Positions 42,455 to 53,885 are shown, numbered from the stretch's first letter. The stretch is DNA of 64,000 nucleotides from Erinaceus europaeus (GCF_950295315.1 NC_080185.1:46667237-46731236); one strand, 5' to 3'. Notes: generated from the sequence alone by a model not told the origin. Made by a program: numbers and translations.

Positions 42455-42672
42455 TACTTGCTTATTGATTTGTGTATTTATTTATGAGATAGAGACAGAG
42501 AGAAACCGAGAGGGAAAGATAGAGATAGAGAGAAAGAGAGAGAGAGAGAGACCAGTGGCATAGCTTCATCATTTGAGAAGCTGTCCCACTGAAGGTGGCT
42601 ACCAGGGTCTTGAACCCTGTCATTGTATTGTAATATGTGCACTCAGTCAGTTATCTCACTGCCACGTCCCTG
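42455..42672 (-). mobile_element. SINE-B copy, old
   Basis: Long GA-rich body with (GA)n at 42530-42551; core ccactgaaggtggctacc; worn head. Confidence 0.65.
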
Positions 42673-43032
42673 AGCTGTACTATTTCTTTATGGATATTTG
42701 ATATCAATCACTTGTCAGATGTGAAACATGCAAATATCTTCTTGCAAATGCTGGGTTTCCTGTTTATCCTTGTGGGGTTTGCCTGTGATATATAGAAGCT
42801 ATTTAGTCTGATGTAGTACCACTGATTTAATATTGTTTTCATTTTGCCATATCCATGGGGTTGAGTCTCCAAATATCTTTTATGTTAGATCTTTCAGTGT
42901 TTTGCTAGTGTTTTCTCCACTATAGGAAACTTTCATCATCCTTTCATCCGCCCTTTTAGAGTTCTTGAATCTGCTGTAATAAAACGCTGCTAATTAAAGT
43001 TTCAGCCTATATCTTCCCTCTCTTTTTCTTTG

Positions 43033-43327
43033 TTTTATTTTTAATTTTTTATATTTATTTATTTATTTTCCCATTTGTTGCCCTTGTTGTTTAACGTTGT
43101 TGTGGTTATTGATGTCGTTGTTGTTGGATAGGACAGAGAGAAATGGAGAGAGGAGTGTAAGAGAGGGGGAGAGAAAGATAGACTCCTGCAAACCTGCTTC
43201 ACTGCCTGTGAAGCGACTCCCCTGCAGGTGGGGAGCCGGGGGCTCAAACTGGGATCCTTATGCTGGTCCTTGTGCTTTGGGCCACATGCGCTTAACATGC
43301 TGCACCACCGTCCTACTCCCCCCCCCC
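43033..43327 (-). mobile_element. SINE-A copy
   Basis: Complete reversed short form followed by a C-run (43317-43329), with ctttttctttg on both sides. Confidence 0.88.
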
Positions 43328-43570
43328 CTTTCTTTTTCTTTGATCCTTTTAGTTATTTCATAGTAAAAGATGTGAGGTGATTATTGAGTTTCATTCTTTT
43401 ACATATTCCTATGTGGTTTTCCACACTGTTAGCTGAAGAGAGTTTCCTGATTCAATGTTTTTAGCTCCTATTTCACTGGTTAGCTGTTCATATGTATGTG
43501 GATTTATTTCTGGGCTTTAAGTTCTATCCGTGGAGCAGTGTTTCTACTTTTGTTTGTCTCATACCATTTT

Positions 43571-43830
43571 TTTTTTAATTTTCCCTTTTTTGTGTTGCCC
43601 TTGTATTTTTCATTGTTGTTGTTGTTGTTATTGATGTCATTGTTGTTAGCTAGGACAGAGAGACATGGAGAGAAGAGGGGAAGTCCGGGAGAAAAAGACA
43701 CCTGCAGACCTGCTTCACTGCCTGTGAAGCGACTCTCCTGCATATGGGGAGCCTGGTTCTCAGATCCTTATGCGGGTCCTTGTGCTTTGTGCCGCTTGAA
43801 CTTAACCCGCTGCCCTATCGCCCGAATCCC
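43571..43830 (-). mobile_element. SINE-A copy with target duplication
   Basis: tctcataccatttt (43557-43570) and tatcataccatttt (43833) flank it, interrupting the L1 at a site corresponding to cacaccatttt in the 62.6-kb L1. Confidence 0.85.
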
Positions 43831-43950
43831 TGTATCATACCATTTTAATTACTGTAATTTTGTAGTATAGCTTGATGATAACTGCTATGATTTGTCCTCT
43901 ATTTTCTCAGGATTGCTTTGGTAATTAGGGATCATTTGGGTTCCAAATTT

Positions 43951-43969
43951 TATATATATATATATATAT
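43951..43969. repeat. (AT)n run
   Basis: Short run of about nine AT units within the antisense L1. Confidence 0.9.
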
Positions 43970-44299
43970 TCCTTAGTGAATATTACTGGAATTTTATAAA
44001 AATTGCATTGAATTTGTGTAATCTTTCAAACGTGTAATTATTTTAATGATGTTGCTACTATCAATATTAGGAAAGAATATTTATGTGTCTTTTTTTATTG
44101 ACTATAGGGTTCAGTATACGAATGTTCCACTTCCCTTGTTAATTTTTTTCTTTTTTTTGTCATTTTATTGGAGGTTTAATAGTCTACAGTACAGTTGTTG
44201 GCCCTTGTTAAATTTATTCCAAGGTTCCTTATATGCAGTTGTTAGTAGAATCGCTTTCTTAATTTCTTTCTCTTCTACTTAAGATTTGTATTATATAAG

Positions 44300-45430
44300 G
44301 ATTTACAGAAAGTTGGCCGCTTGCTATTTCTGGTATAATACTGCCATCAAGCGGATGCTTTTTGCCAATTCTTTAAGCCCTGCACTGTCACTTCCGGGTA
44401 GGAGTACCAAGATGAAGTTGTTGACAAGTGACATTTTATCTCGAAAGTCAAGAACTAACTAAAATAGAAAAAAATATGTATATACAGTGGGGAAATTTTG
44501 GTTTAAGCCATACAAAGCCTTGGAAGTTCTAGATACGGGAAGCTAGAACACAAACAGAATTCCTTGGACCTTGTATGCTGGAGGCTACCATATGTGGACG
44601 GGGCTACGGAAGCCTGAAGGTTCCAGCGCCCCCTCTATAAGTGTAGGCTTCTTTTTCTTCTTCATCCTTTTCCCTTGAAGCAAGGCTTATAGTAGCTCAG
44701 GAACCTATAACTGATTATGGTAGACTCAACTGTAGAACTGTGATTCTGCTAGCTTTTGGTGGATGTAGATGTTGAGCTGGATAAACAATTTGGTCTCTGG
44801 ACCAGACCCTGTATCTGATTGTTGAGTCTTGTGCCTCTTATGAGCCTGAGTAGCCAGGGGGCTTCACTAGCTCCACTCATTACTACACTGAGGGCTATCC
44901 AGGCATCAGAAGCTATCAGAGCTTCAGCTCCTTCCTGGGTATCATGGCGGCTACTGAGGCCACACTCCCATGTTCTCTGAGCCCAGAAATTCTAGCATCC
45001 TGGACTTTTTAGTGGGAGACCCTGGCTCATAGTTCCTTCTTTGGATTTTAATCTATCTTGTAGATGTATGGTGACTGGTACGACCTCTAGAACTCTTGAG
45101 TATCTTACACAGCATTTCCAGCTCTCATCACTGACAACTCAAGGGACAGACAGCAAATAATAAAATTGTTACTCCAAAAGCACCCACTTAATGGCACTGT
45201 TGTTCTAGAAATGCCAAAAATCTCCTGTGTGTGGCCACTCCCTCCACCCTTTGTAGATCAAAAAATGCCCTTATAGCAGCCAGGAATTGGAATGGTGGTG
45301 GAATTCTGGACTTGAAGACTTCAAGCAGAGATTCCCATTTAGACATTCTAAAGTAATGATCTGGCACTTGCTATCTCTCTCTCTCTCTCTCTCTCCACTT
45401 TTTCCTAGTAAATAAATAATTCAAAAAAAT
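44300..45430 (+). repeat. Block X, copy 2
   Basis: Begins ggccgcttgctatttctgg, keeps the ctgccatcaagcgg motif (44341-44354), a cgtggacggggctacgg-like stretch (44593-44613), and atcatggcggctactgagg at 44941. Ends with a (CT)n at 45376-45394. Confidence 0.75.
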
Positions 45431-45441
45431 ATTACTTGTTT

Positions 45442-45652
45442 AGGGGCTGGGTGGTGGCGCACCTGGTTGAGTGCACATTACAATCCGCAAGAAGCAGGGT
45501 TCAAGCCCCCAGTCCCCACCTGCAGGGGGAAGCTTCAGGACTGGTGAAACAGGGTTGCAGATGTCTCTCTGTCTCTCTTCCTCTCTGTCTCCCCCTTCCC
45601 TCTCGATATCTGACCATCTCTATCAAATAAATAAAGGCAATAAAAGACTTTT
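45442..45652 (+). mobile_element. SINE-B copy with target duplication
   Basis: aaaatattacttgttta before and aaaatattactggttta after. Full-length SINE-B with aataaataaagg tail. Confidence 0.9.
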
Positions 45653-45655
45653 TAA

Positions 45656-46880
45656 AATATTACTGGTTTATAATAGTGGTTTACAAGATTGTAAGATAAC
45701 AGATGTATGGTTCCACACCTCACCCTCGACCAAATTTCTGTGCCCCCACCCTCCAAGGAAAATCGCCATCGTTTTCACAAAGTGTTAGAGATAATTTAGC
45801 TGACTTTATTTATTTATTGCAAGTTTTTGTTTTTCAATTTTCTAGATTCCACAGCCACCGGGTTTCACCTCTTCACTTAGATCTCTGCATATAACCATAT
45901 CCACTTCCATACATACATCCCAAAGGATACAACACCATCATTTTTTATTGCACAGTAGTGCTCCACAAAGTATATATCCGGGAACTTCGTTAGCCAGTCA
46001 TCTATCAATGACCATTAACGCTATGAACATAGTGGTGCATTTGTTTCTTCAAATTAGGTTGGCATGTCCTTTGGATAAATGCCTAAAGTGGTATTAATTG
46101 TTCACAAGTTATTTCCTTTTTTTTTTTTTCTGTTAAGGATTCTCCATACCGTCTTCCCGTGGAGCTGCACCAGTTCGTATTCCCACCAATATAACAGAGT
46201 TCCTTTTTTCTCCCCAACCTCTCCAACACCTGACCTTTCCTATTTTGTTGATGTAGAGTTTTAGCGCAAGGATGTAAGGATCCCAGTTCCAGCCCCCGGC
46301 TCCTCACCTGCAGAGTGGTCACTTCACAAGCGGTGAAGCAGGTCTGCAGGTGTCTGTCTCTCTCTCCCCATCTCTGTCTCCCCTCCTCTCTCCATTTCTC
46401 TCTGTCCTATCCAACAACATCAGTAGCAACAATAACAACAAAGGCAACAAAATGGGGGGGGGGGATGGCCTCCAGGAGCAGTAGATTCATAGTGCAGGCA
46501 CCAAGCCCCAGCAATAACCCTGGAGGCAGAAAAAAAAATGTCACTGGATTTTTAAATAAAAATTGTATTGAATTTGTATAATACTTTGGGCAGATCATTA
46601 TTTTGATGATGTTGATTCCACCCATCCATGAAGAAAAAAATACCTTTCCCTTTCCTGTGTCTTGTATTTCTTTTAACAAAGATGGTAGGGTTAGGTGTAC
46701 AAATGTTTCACTTTTTCTGTTAAATATATTCCAAGTTTCCTGATTATTTTCAGATGCACTTGTAAGTAGAATTATTTTCTTAATTATTTTCTCTTCTATT
46801 TCATTATCTGTATATAGAAATGCTAATCTTGTAGCAAGGATACTTTTTAAATATCTTAGAAAATTTGGACTTCAAGTACT
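45656..46880 (-). mobile_element. L1 fragment, antisense
   Basis: Same 3' start as 41091 and same inner text (attgcacagtagtgctccac; gaattagg-type junctions), shortened by internal deletions. Interrupted by a SINE-A-long. Confidence 0.7.
46258..46528 (+). mobile_element. SINE-A-long copy, head-truncated
   Basis: Starts at tttagcgcaaggatg, missing half of the head; has a G-run (46455-46464) before the 3' module ggcctccaggagcagtag. Confidence 0.85.
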
Positions 46881-46904
46881 AGTTTAACTTCTTTTTAAAA
46901 AAAT

Positions 46905-47190
46905 ATTTATTTGGGAGTCAGGCGGTAGCGCAGCGGGTTAAGTGCATGTGTTGCAAAGCACAAGGACCAGCATGAGGATCCTGGTTCGAGCTCCCGGCTC
47001 CCGACCTGCAGGGGAGTCGCTTCACAGGCGGTGAAGCAGGTCTGCAGGTGTCTATCTTTCTCTCCTCCTCTCTGTCTTCCCCTCCTCTCTCCGTTTCTCT
47101 CTGTCCTATCCAACAATGACGACATCAACAACAGTAACTACAACAATAAAAACAAGGGCAACAAAAAGGAAATAAATAAAATTTTTAAAA
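46905..47190 (+). mobile_element. SINE-A copy
   Basis: gggagtcaggcggtagcgca, consensus-like; a tail of aataaataaaa merges with the tail of the next, oppositely oriented SINE. Confidence 0.9.
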
Positions 47191-47194
47191 AATT

Positions 47195-47508
47195 ATTTAT
47201 TTATTTATTCCCTTTTGTTGCCCTTGTTTTGTTTAACTTATTTTTTTATCTTTATTTTCTCTTGTGTTGCCCTTGTTGTTATATTGTTGTTGTAGTTATT
47301 AATGTCGTTGTTGTTGGATAGGACAGAGTGAGATGAAGAGAGGAGGAGAAGACAGGGGGAGAGAAAGATAGACAGACACCTGCAGACCTGCTTCACCACC
47401 TGTGAAGCAACTCCCCTGCAGGTGGGGAGCTAGGGGGAGGGGCTCGAACCAGGATCCTTACTCGAGTCCTTGGGCTCTACACCACCCGCTGTACTACCGC
47501 CTGACTCC
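47195..47508 (-). mobile_element. SINE-A copy with duplicated tail segment
   Basis: Its reversed tail appears twice (ttcccttttgttgcccttgt at 47208 and tctcttgtgttgcccttg at 47258), so it is about 50 bp longer than usual. Confidence 0.85.
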
Positions 47509-47524
47509 CTTAACTTCTTTTTTA

Positions 47525-47797
47525 AAAAACTTTTTTTAACCTTTTTTCCCTTTTGTTGCCCTTGTTTGTCGTTGTTGTTGTTGTTATTGTCATTGTTGTT
47601 GGATCAACAGAGAGAAATGGAGAAAGGAGGGGAAGACAGTGGGGAGAGAAAGATAGACACTTGCAGACCTGCTTCACAGCCTGTGAAGCGAACCCCCTGC
47701 AGGTGGGGAGCTGGGGGCTCAGACCAAGATCCTGATGCCAGTCCATATGCTTTGCGCCATGTGCGCTTAACCTGCTAGGCCACCACCTGGCTCCCCT
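47525..47797 (-). mobile_element. SINE-A copy
   Basis: Complete reversed form, with a deletion in the conserved ggataggacag (reads ggatcaacag). Confidence 0.88.
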
Positions 47798-48088
47798 AGT
47801 TCAACTTCTTTACACCCTCCTACTGATTGTCAGCACAGAACCCCTTCTCCATTGTGCTACTTGAGATTAATTGACTTATGGTGACTTGTTAGATTCTCCA
47901 GTGTGACTGACCAGTGGAGCATGAATCCAACAGAGCAAGAACCCCATGGACCATTGAGCCTGCACACACTCTAGTGTGTTTATGACGTCTCACACAAACC
48001 TAAAATGCTAACTATAGAGTTATAGATGGGTTCATATCCAGTGTTAGAGTACCATGATGGGACGTTGTTACTTTTTACTAATGAAGAG
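47798..48088 (+). repeat. Block Z, partial copy
   Basis: ttctttacaccctcctactg ... cagcacagaaccccttctcc matches 34550-34640 and 63885-63925, and shows the site without the LINE. Confidence 0.65.
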
Positions 48089-48535
48089 TGTTGGGTTTGT
48101 GTGACAGTAAAGTGTTAGAGTTATAGAGGCATAAAATAAGTCAAGCAGAGTCAGGAGACAAGATAAAGAAAAACTTTTAATCAGATAAGAAGAGTCAAGA
48201 GTGGCGAACTCTCTGTGTGTCCGTTAGGGCATCAAGAGTGAAGAGCCACCCCAGGGTAGGCTGGGGTCATTTTTATATTGTCCAGGACTTGTTTGTTTTT
48301 AGCCTGGAGGTCCCTGGAAGTTTATATTTTCCCAAGTTTTATGACCCAATTCTAGCTGGAAATGTCCTTTCTGGCGTGGGTGTCAGTATTGTTTCAGTTC
48401 TGGTTGAAGATGTTTGATGTAGGTGGAGAACAATTCCATCAATTCCTGTGTGGGTGAGGGGTTTACTTTTTCTGTTTCAGCAAAATAATCTCTTCCTATG
48501 AGATGACGGAGTCAAGTCTCAGAGTATTTCCTTCA
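48089..48535 (-). mobile_element. Solo LTR, ERV family 3 (antisense)
   Basis: TG...CA termini (tgttgggttt ... ccttca) with a 5-bp duplication aagag (48084-48088 and 48536-48540). Minus orientation shows the TATA-like acaatataaaaatgac and a downstream attaaa-type signal (gattaaaag). Unrelated in sequence to the LTRs at 22.6/23.5 and 33.1 kb. Confidence 0.8.
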
Positions 48536-48540
48536 AAGAG

Positions 48541-48658
48541 AGTCTGAAATCCTTCCAGAAATGAAGCCATGTGTGGATGGGGCATCAGATTTTAGAGTCT
48601 GCACCCCAAAAGTGATCAAAATAGAGCCACCTTGTGTTAGGCAGGGTGAACATGTATT

Positions 48659-48717
<59 letters not shown>

Positions 48718-49364
48718 CAACAAAGTGTGGAGTAGAGAATCAAGCATACTTGGCTCAACAAGGCAGTTAGGCATTTCTGATGCAATACTGTCATCATGTG
48801 GAAATGTATTTGCAATCTGCTGCATACGCAAGGTCCTTTTCTTCAGAGGAATGACAAAGAACAGTCAGCAACAAAAGCAGTGTCTCTGGGAAGTCCCCAT
48901 CCCCTCCAGGGTAATGGGAAGGAGTGGGGAAATCATTGGCTTAGTTGTATTAAGCTGTTGAATCTCCAGAAGACAGGCAACTGAAACAGGTACCTGGTCA
49001 ACAGTACATATGAAACAGAGCTAGGAACCCTGCAGGTACCATGTCTAGGTAGTACAAGAGATTGCTGCAGTGAAGAGGCCTAGCCAAGGCCTTTAGGCAG
49101 TTTTCCTTGTATGTTCTCATACTGAGCAAAGAACATCTCTTTCCTTGCAGAAGAGACAGGAATGGAAAAGAAAGGAAATGGAAGGAAATTGAGGACACCG
49201 CTCATTTCTAGACACTGATCCTCTGGTGAGTGCCATATATTTCATTCCTTCTCCTTTTCCAACAGAATGTGTTTCATCATTGGCAAATGACAGTGATGTT
49301 TTAGTGTATCTCAAGGAAGAAAGGCTCCCACAGCTATTATTACAGATAATCATGTAATAATTTG
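48541..49364 (+). repeat. Block W, copy 2 (partial)
   Basis: Corresponds to 52530-52870 (cctccagggtaatgggaag / ccagagtactgggaagg) and then to 54690-54760 (actgagcaaagaacatctc), skipping the middle. Preceded by a long TG repeat. Confidence 0.55.
48658..48716. repeat. (TG)n microsatellite
   Basis: About 28 uninterrupted TG units; likely polymorphic. Source of the VCVCVC and THTHTH frames. Confidence 0.98.
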
Positions 49365-50171
49365 GAATTTTCAGTCCTGGTGAGAAAGGCTCTCATTCCA
49401 GATCCTGATTGTGGAACTAGAAATAAGGATCTGCGTGAACAACCATCTAACCCACAAGAATGAACACAGAAGCTTTTACTAGTTCACCTTAGTGTGCTTG
49501 AATTTTTGCCGGTGCCTGCAAATGCAGCAGCTGTAGAATTATAGAAAGACAAATGTAAGCTCAGAAAAAAGGAGAAAAGGCAATGTCATGTCACTCTTTT
49601 CATTTCCAGTTGGGAGGAGCTGGCTGATTTGGAGTTGCAGAGATAGTAATGACTTAGTTCTTCATGGATACATGTGAGACCATTTGGCATTGAATATATT
49701 CCTTCAGCCACTGTATGAAGGAAAGAATGACTCTCATAACACTCCCCAAAAATAGAAAAACAGAGTAAATGGAAGCTGTGATGTCATTTGACATTTATAA
49801 TGCTTCCACATCACATTCTCAGATTCCTCAGAAAGTAAAAGGCATCTCCTGTGGTACCCAGATGGTCTTAAATTGTAATCCTCATGAGTTTCCAGGATCC
49901 TATGCCTACTTGAGTGTTTGTCATTGGAGTTGTCAGGATATTGATATTCAGCCAACTGGAAGAACACTTTTAGATTTATGGGGTCATATTCAACTGCCCT
50001 CCCTACTGCTTAGTGTCAGCCACTTTCTATGATTAATACCAAGAGCCCAGTGGGAAAAGATTTGGTCCTCTTGGCATTATCCATGGTCTTACCATGTGTC
50101 GTTCAACTCTTTCTGGCACGTCTGCTGGGGTCTGTGAACACTGAAGCCCATCTCTATTTGATTACTTGAGG

Positions 50172-50455
50172 GTTTTTTGTTTTGTTTTGTTTTGTTTTTT
50201 ATTGCCTCCAGAGTTATTGCTGGGGCTTGATGCCTGCACTAGGAATCCACTACTAGAGGCTACTAGAGGCCATTTTTTTCCCTTTTGTTGCCCTAGTTGT
50301 TTGTCATTGTTGTTGTTATTGCTGTCATTGTTATTGGTTAGGACAGAGAGAAATCGAGGAAGGGAAGACAGAGGGGGAGAGAAAGACACCTGCAGACCTA
50401 CTTCACCACTTATGAGTCAACTCCCCTGCAGGTGGGGAGCCAGGAGCTCAAAACT
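50172..50455 (-). mobile_element. SINE-A-long copy, head-truncated
   Basis: (tgttt)n tail, reversed 3' module attgcctccagagttattgc with a local duplication of actagaggc; stops before the B box. Confidence 0.82.
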
Positions 50456-50928
50456 TCAGTTTTTTCACTTGAATGGACTCATGGTAACTATTAAGATGCC
50501 CTAAAGATAATGTGGCCTACGGAGCAGAAGCTGGGATACCTCAATCTCTGCTCATACTCAATATGTCTGTAAGGTCTCATTCAAACCTGAGGTGCTAATT
50601 CCCTAACTATGAATGAGTTCAAATTCAGTTTTACCAAATGGGACATTATCATTCTTTGGTCCATTCTGTAGGAGTTCCTACAGAGGTGAGATCATATGGG
50701 ATCCAGGATCCAACTGGAACATGCAGTCTGTGATTAGTCAAAATGGAAGGCGACTTCATGTTAACCAGAATAGATACGTCTCGGTGTTTTTTCTTCAGCA
50801 AAGGGAGGAGAGAGAAAGCATGAGTAATGGACTGAAAAGAGACATCTGGCCATATCTAAAACAACACTGCCATCAAGTGGAACATATTTTCAATCTGGTG
50901 AACCTTCAACTATTACTTCCTTGTTAGA

Positions 50929-50946
50929 AAAAAAAAAAAAAAAAAG
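50929..50946 (+). repeat. Poly(A) tract
   Basis: About 18 A residues at the end of block Z copy 2. Confidence 0.9.
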
Positions 50947-50960
50947 CAATTCATGAACAA

Positions 50961-51660
50961 TGGATAGTGTATCTGGAGAGCCTTGCATAAAGGCCTAGGG
51001 CTTAGCCCCCTTGGGAATAGAGGGAGGGGGCTTATAAAGGAAAAACTGGGAAGGGCCATTTGGGATCTGGTAAACTCCAAAGAAAAGCTCTGGTCTAGAT
51101 ACTTGCCACAGGTGTCTAGCCAGTCTGGCACAGGAAACCCAAGGTAGAGACCCATATGTGGGTTGGATTCGTGGATGCTGCTCTGAAGGAACTTGGGCCA
51201 ACAGCTGTGGACCTTTGGCCTCACACTCTTGTCTCCTCTGCATAGGAGACTGGTTTGTCCACCTATTCCCAGGCCCTTGAAGTCTCTCTTGGCTATGGTG
51301 CAGCTTATCAAATGAAGACTTGGGGCACAGGAGTTCAGCTGCCATTGCTGACCTATATGATATTCCAGAGATATGGCCATGATTGTTGGGCTTGAGATCC
51401 AGAGGCCATGAAAAGTTCTTCTTCCTGAACATGACTGCCAATGAGTCCACACCACCACAGTCTGTAAGCCTAGAAGGTTTGTTATCCAGGACTCCTTGGT
51501 GGATGTTCCAAGCACAGTGCTTCTCATGTTGCTTCCACACTAATTTTGGGCATGCCAGGTGACTAAGACCAGAGCCTGAACCTTCTCCCTATGTGGGAAA
51601 TCCTTTATATCTTCTCTGGAAACAAAGAGACATATAGAGAGTTGTCCATTTTGCTTGATT
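50961..51660. other. Unassigned, two overlapping minus-strand open frames
   Basis: Minus frames 50913-51527 (204 codons) and 50995-51540 (181 codons) overlap almost fully in different frames. I recognise no domain. On minus there is a TATA-like cctttataagccccctcc (about 51020-51037). It could be a decayed repeat, an LTR remnant or a gene fragment. It has no counterpart in unit 1. Confidence 0.35.
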
Positions 51661-51675
51661 GCTTATGCCACAATC

Positions 51676-51679
<4 letters not shown>

Positions 51680-51729
<50 letters not shown>
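51680..51729. repeat. (CT)n microsatellite
   Basis: About 24 CT units leading into the T-rich tail of a reversed SINE-A-long. Confidence 0.97.
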
Positions 51730-51733
<4 letters not shown>

Positions 51734-52037
51734 CCTCCAGGGTTATCACTGGAGCTTGGTGCCTGCCCTATGAATCCACTGCTCTTGGAGGCTATTTTTT
51801 CCATTTTGTTGCCCTTGTTTGTTGTTGTTGTTGTTGTTGTCATTGCTGTTGTTGTTGGATAGGACAGAGAGAAATAGAGGAGGGGAAGAAAGGGGGGAGA
51901 AAGATAGACACCTGCAGACCTGCTTCACTGCCTGTGAAGTGACCCCCCTGCAGGTGGGGAGCTGGGGGCCTCAAACCAGGATCTTTAAGCCAGTCCTTGC
52001 GCTTAGCGCCATGTGCGCTTAACCCACTGTGCTACCA
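51730..52037 (-). mobile_element. SINE-A-long copy
   Basis: Complete long form in reverse: cctccagggttatcactgg to cttggaggc, (gtt)n linker, body, head ending gtgctaccaccc. Confidence 0.88.
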
Positions 52038-52039
52038 CC

Positions 52040-52168
52040 CTTTTTTTTTTTTTTTTTTTTAACCAGAGCACTGCTCAGCTCTGGCTTATGGTGGTGCAGG
52101 GGACTGAACCTGGGATTTTGGAGCCTCAGGCACAACAGTCTCTTTGCATAACCAAAAACTTTCTACCA
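52040..52168 (-). mobile_element. SINE-C copy
   Basis: T18 run, then aaccagagcactgctcagct ... gactgaacctgggatt ... gcataacca. Adjoins the SINE-A-long head. Confidence 0.85.
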
Positions 52169-52529
52169 GTACATACTTGGCATTTGGAGTCTCTCACAGA
52201 AAATAGTTCTACTGGCCTTGGAACATCTGTATAGAGTAATCATCCAGTTCTTCTGGGTCCTCCCCACTACTCCCCTCATCAGAGCACTGCCAGCCCTTGC
52301 TTATAACAGTGCTGGAGATGAACCAGGAACCACTGTGCTCCAGGCATGAAGAAAGTCTTTTGCATAATCCACATATCTTTTTTGGTATCCAACTGTGGTA
52401 AGGTGCCTATATATCTGGGTGGCAGGTATGTGTGTGTGCACAGGAACATGGGTTACTTAAGAGATTTTTCTCCTCAGTGAAAGATGGAAGGAAGAAACTT
52501 GGGTGACTGGCTAACAAAAGCCACCTTGG
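52169..52529. other. Unassigned sequence before block W
   Basis: Short SINE-C-like remnant at 52265-52375 (agagcactgccagccctt; gcataatcc); the rest not recognised. Confidence 0.35.
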
Positions 52530-53720
52530 CATTTCTAAAGCAATACTGCCATCAAGTGGATAATATTTGCTAATTACTGGACCTCCACACTGTCACTCTT
52601 GTGGAGGTGTGAAAGAGGCATGATGAACAGTGTTTCTAGAAGGTTCAGAGCTCCACCAGAGTACTGGGAAGGAACGAAGGAATCATGAGTTGAGAGTATT
52701 TGAGCTGTGGAAGCTCTAGAAGTCAGCCAGCCAGTCCAGATGTCAGGCTGATCAGACACCGGAAGCACAACTAGGGACCAGGTGGCTGCCATGTTTGACT
52801 ATGAGTACAGACTGCTGCTATGAGAGAGCCCAGGCCAGGGGTTGTAGCATTCATCTGTGCATCCCTTTCCTCAGCAGGTCAGGCTGGTTGGATGCGACAT
52901 AGTACCAGTCTCTCTGCTCATGGAAAAACCAACTATAAGACATTGCTGACATAGATTTCTGCTGCCATTGTAAAATATAGATACTGGATGATAGGTATAA
53001 TAATTTGGTTGCTGGCATGAGAAATACAAACATGGACTCCAGTTCTGACATTTCCTTGCTTCTAAAAACACACTCATGCCACTGTTTGGCCTTGCTCCTG
53101 CATAGTGGTCCATGGTTTTTGGAATGATAGATTCAGTTCCTTTTTATTTTATTTTATTATCTTTATTTATTTACTGGATAGAGGCAGCCAGAAATTGAGA
53201 GGAAGAGGGAGATAGAGAGAGACAGAGACACCTGCAGCGCTGCTTCACCACTTGTGTAGCTTTCCCCTTGCAGGTGGGGACTGGGGGCTTTAACCCTGGT
53301 CCTTGCACATTGTGAAACATGCACTCAACCAGGTGCACTGCCCACCACCCAGCCCCATGGATTCAATTTCTTATATCCAAACATAGTTATGGGGCTGGGA
53401 ATTGGTTATCGGGTAGGACATACACATTACCATGCACAAAGCTTGGGCTCATATTTGTGCATCACAGCACCACAGGAAAAAGTCAGTCTGGGAGCAGTGG
53501 AGTCACGTGTGCAAGTCCCTAGTGATTTAAAAAGAAAAAAAAGACATGGTGACTTGAAATAGTTTGTGGTAATCATATTTTTGTGTTTTCTAAACTGATA
53601 TATAAATCATATTTAGTTAATCCTATTTTTGTGTTTTCTAAATCAACACTGTCCTACGTGTAGTGTGTTATATTAATATGGTTAGTGTGTTTTATGTTAA
53701 GTACATTTTATGAAAGTAAT
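52530..53720 (+). repeat. Block W, copy 3
   Basis: Matches 37375-38710 in order, including gatttctgctgccattg (52949) and tttttgtgttttctaaa (53577-53640). Broken by a SINE-B. Confidence 0.7.
53140..53356 (-). mobile_element. SINE-B copy
   Basis: Reversed: ctggatagaggcagccagaa, core ccttgcaggtggggactggg, head accaggtgcactgcccacca. Flanks agattcagttcc / ggattcaatttc suggest a diverged target duplication. Confidence 0.85.
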
Positions 53721-53723
53721 TGT

Positions 53724-53885
53724 TGGGGGGGTAGATAGCATAATGGTTATGCAAAGAGATTCTCATGCCTGAGGCTCCAAAGTCTCAGGTTCAATCCCCC
53801 GCACCACCATAAGCCAGAGCTGAGCAGTGCTCTGGTGTTTCTCTCTGTGTCTTTTTCTCTCTGCAGTTCTCTCAAAAATAAAAAT
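53724..53885 (+). mobile_element. SINE-C copy, model
   Basis: Clearest SINE-C: tagatagcataatggttatg head, B box aggttcaatccc, then ataagccagagctgagcagt and an A-rich tail. aattgtt occurs on both sides of the SINE plus microsatellite (53718 and 53982). Confidence 0.88.

Larger units (their letters stand above)
41091..44290 (-). mobile_element. L1, antisense, about 2 kb of ORF2 3' part
   Basis: Read on plus: the 3' end region (taataatggtttacaagatt), tattgcacagtagtgccctg, ttgcaccagtttacattcc, ttctccaaccttgctaaaac, gatatatagaagctatttag, attgcattgaatttgtgtaa. This order is the antisense of mammalian L1 ORF2 from its C-terminal end inward. Interrupted by five SINEs; heavily mutated. Confidence 0.82.
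31944..45430 (+). repeat. Tandem segmental duplication, unit 1
   Basis: Order P-Z-W-X-L1(antisense)-X. Matches 49365-58915 in the same order and orientation (for example ccagatcctgattgtagaac at 31980 and the near-identical text at 49400). Many later SINE, LTR and LINE insertions separate the matching pieces. Confidence 0.85.
46881..47810. repeat. Stack of three nested SINE-A insertions
   Basis: Copies of agtttaacttctt occur at 46879, 47510 (ttaacttcttttt) and 47797 (agttcaacttcttt). SINE 47525-47797 and SINE 47195-47508 sit at the same target, and a plus-strand SINE sits in the tail of the latter. Confidence 0.8.

Noticed and set aside
46913..46985. tRNA gene from A and B box matches
   Set aside because: The boxes belong to SINE heads with CT-rich bodies and A-rich tails; no cloverleaf with a proper anticodon arm was seen.
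48561..48831. VCVCVC and THTHTH frames
   Set aside because: Translation of a (TG)n microsatellite.
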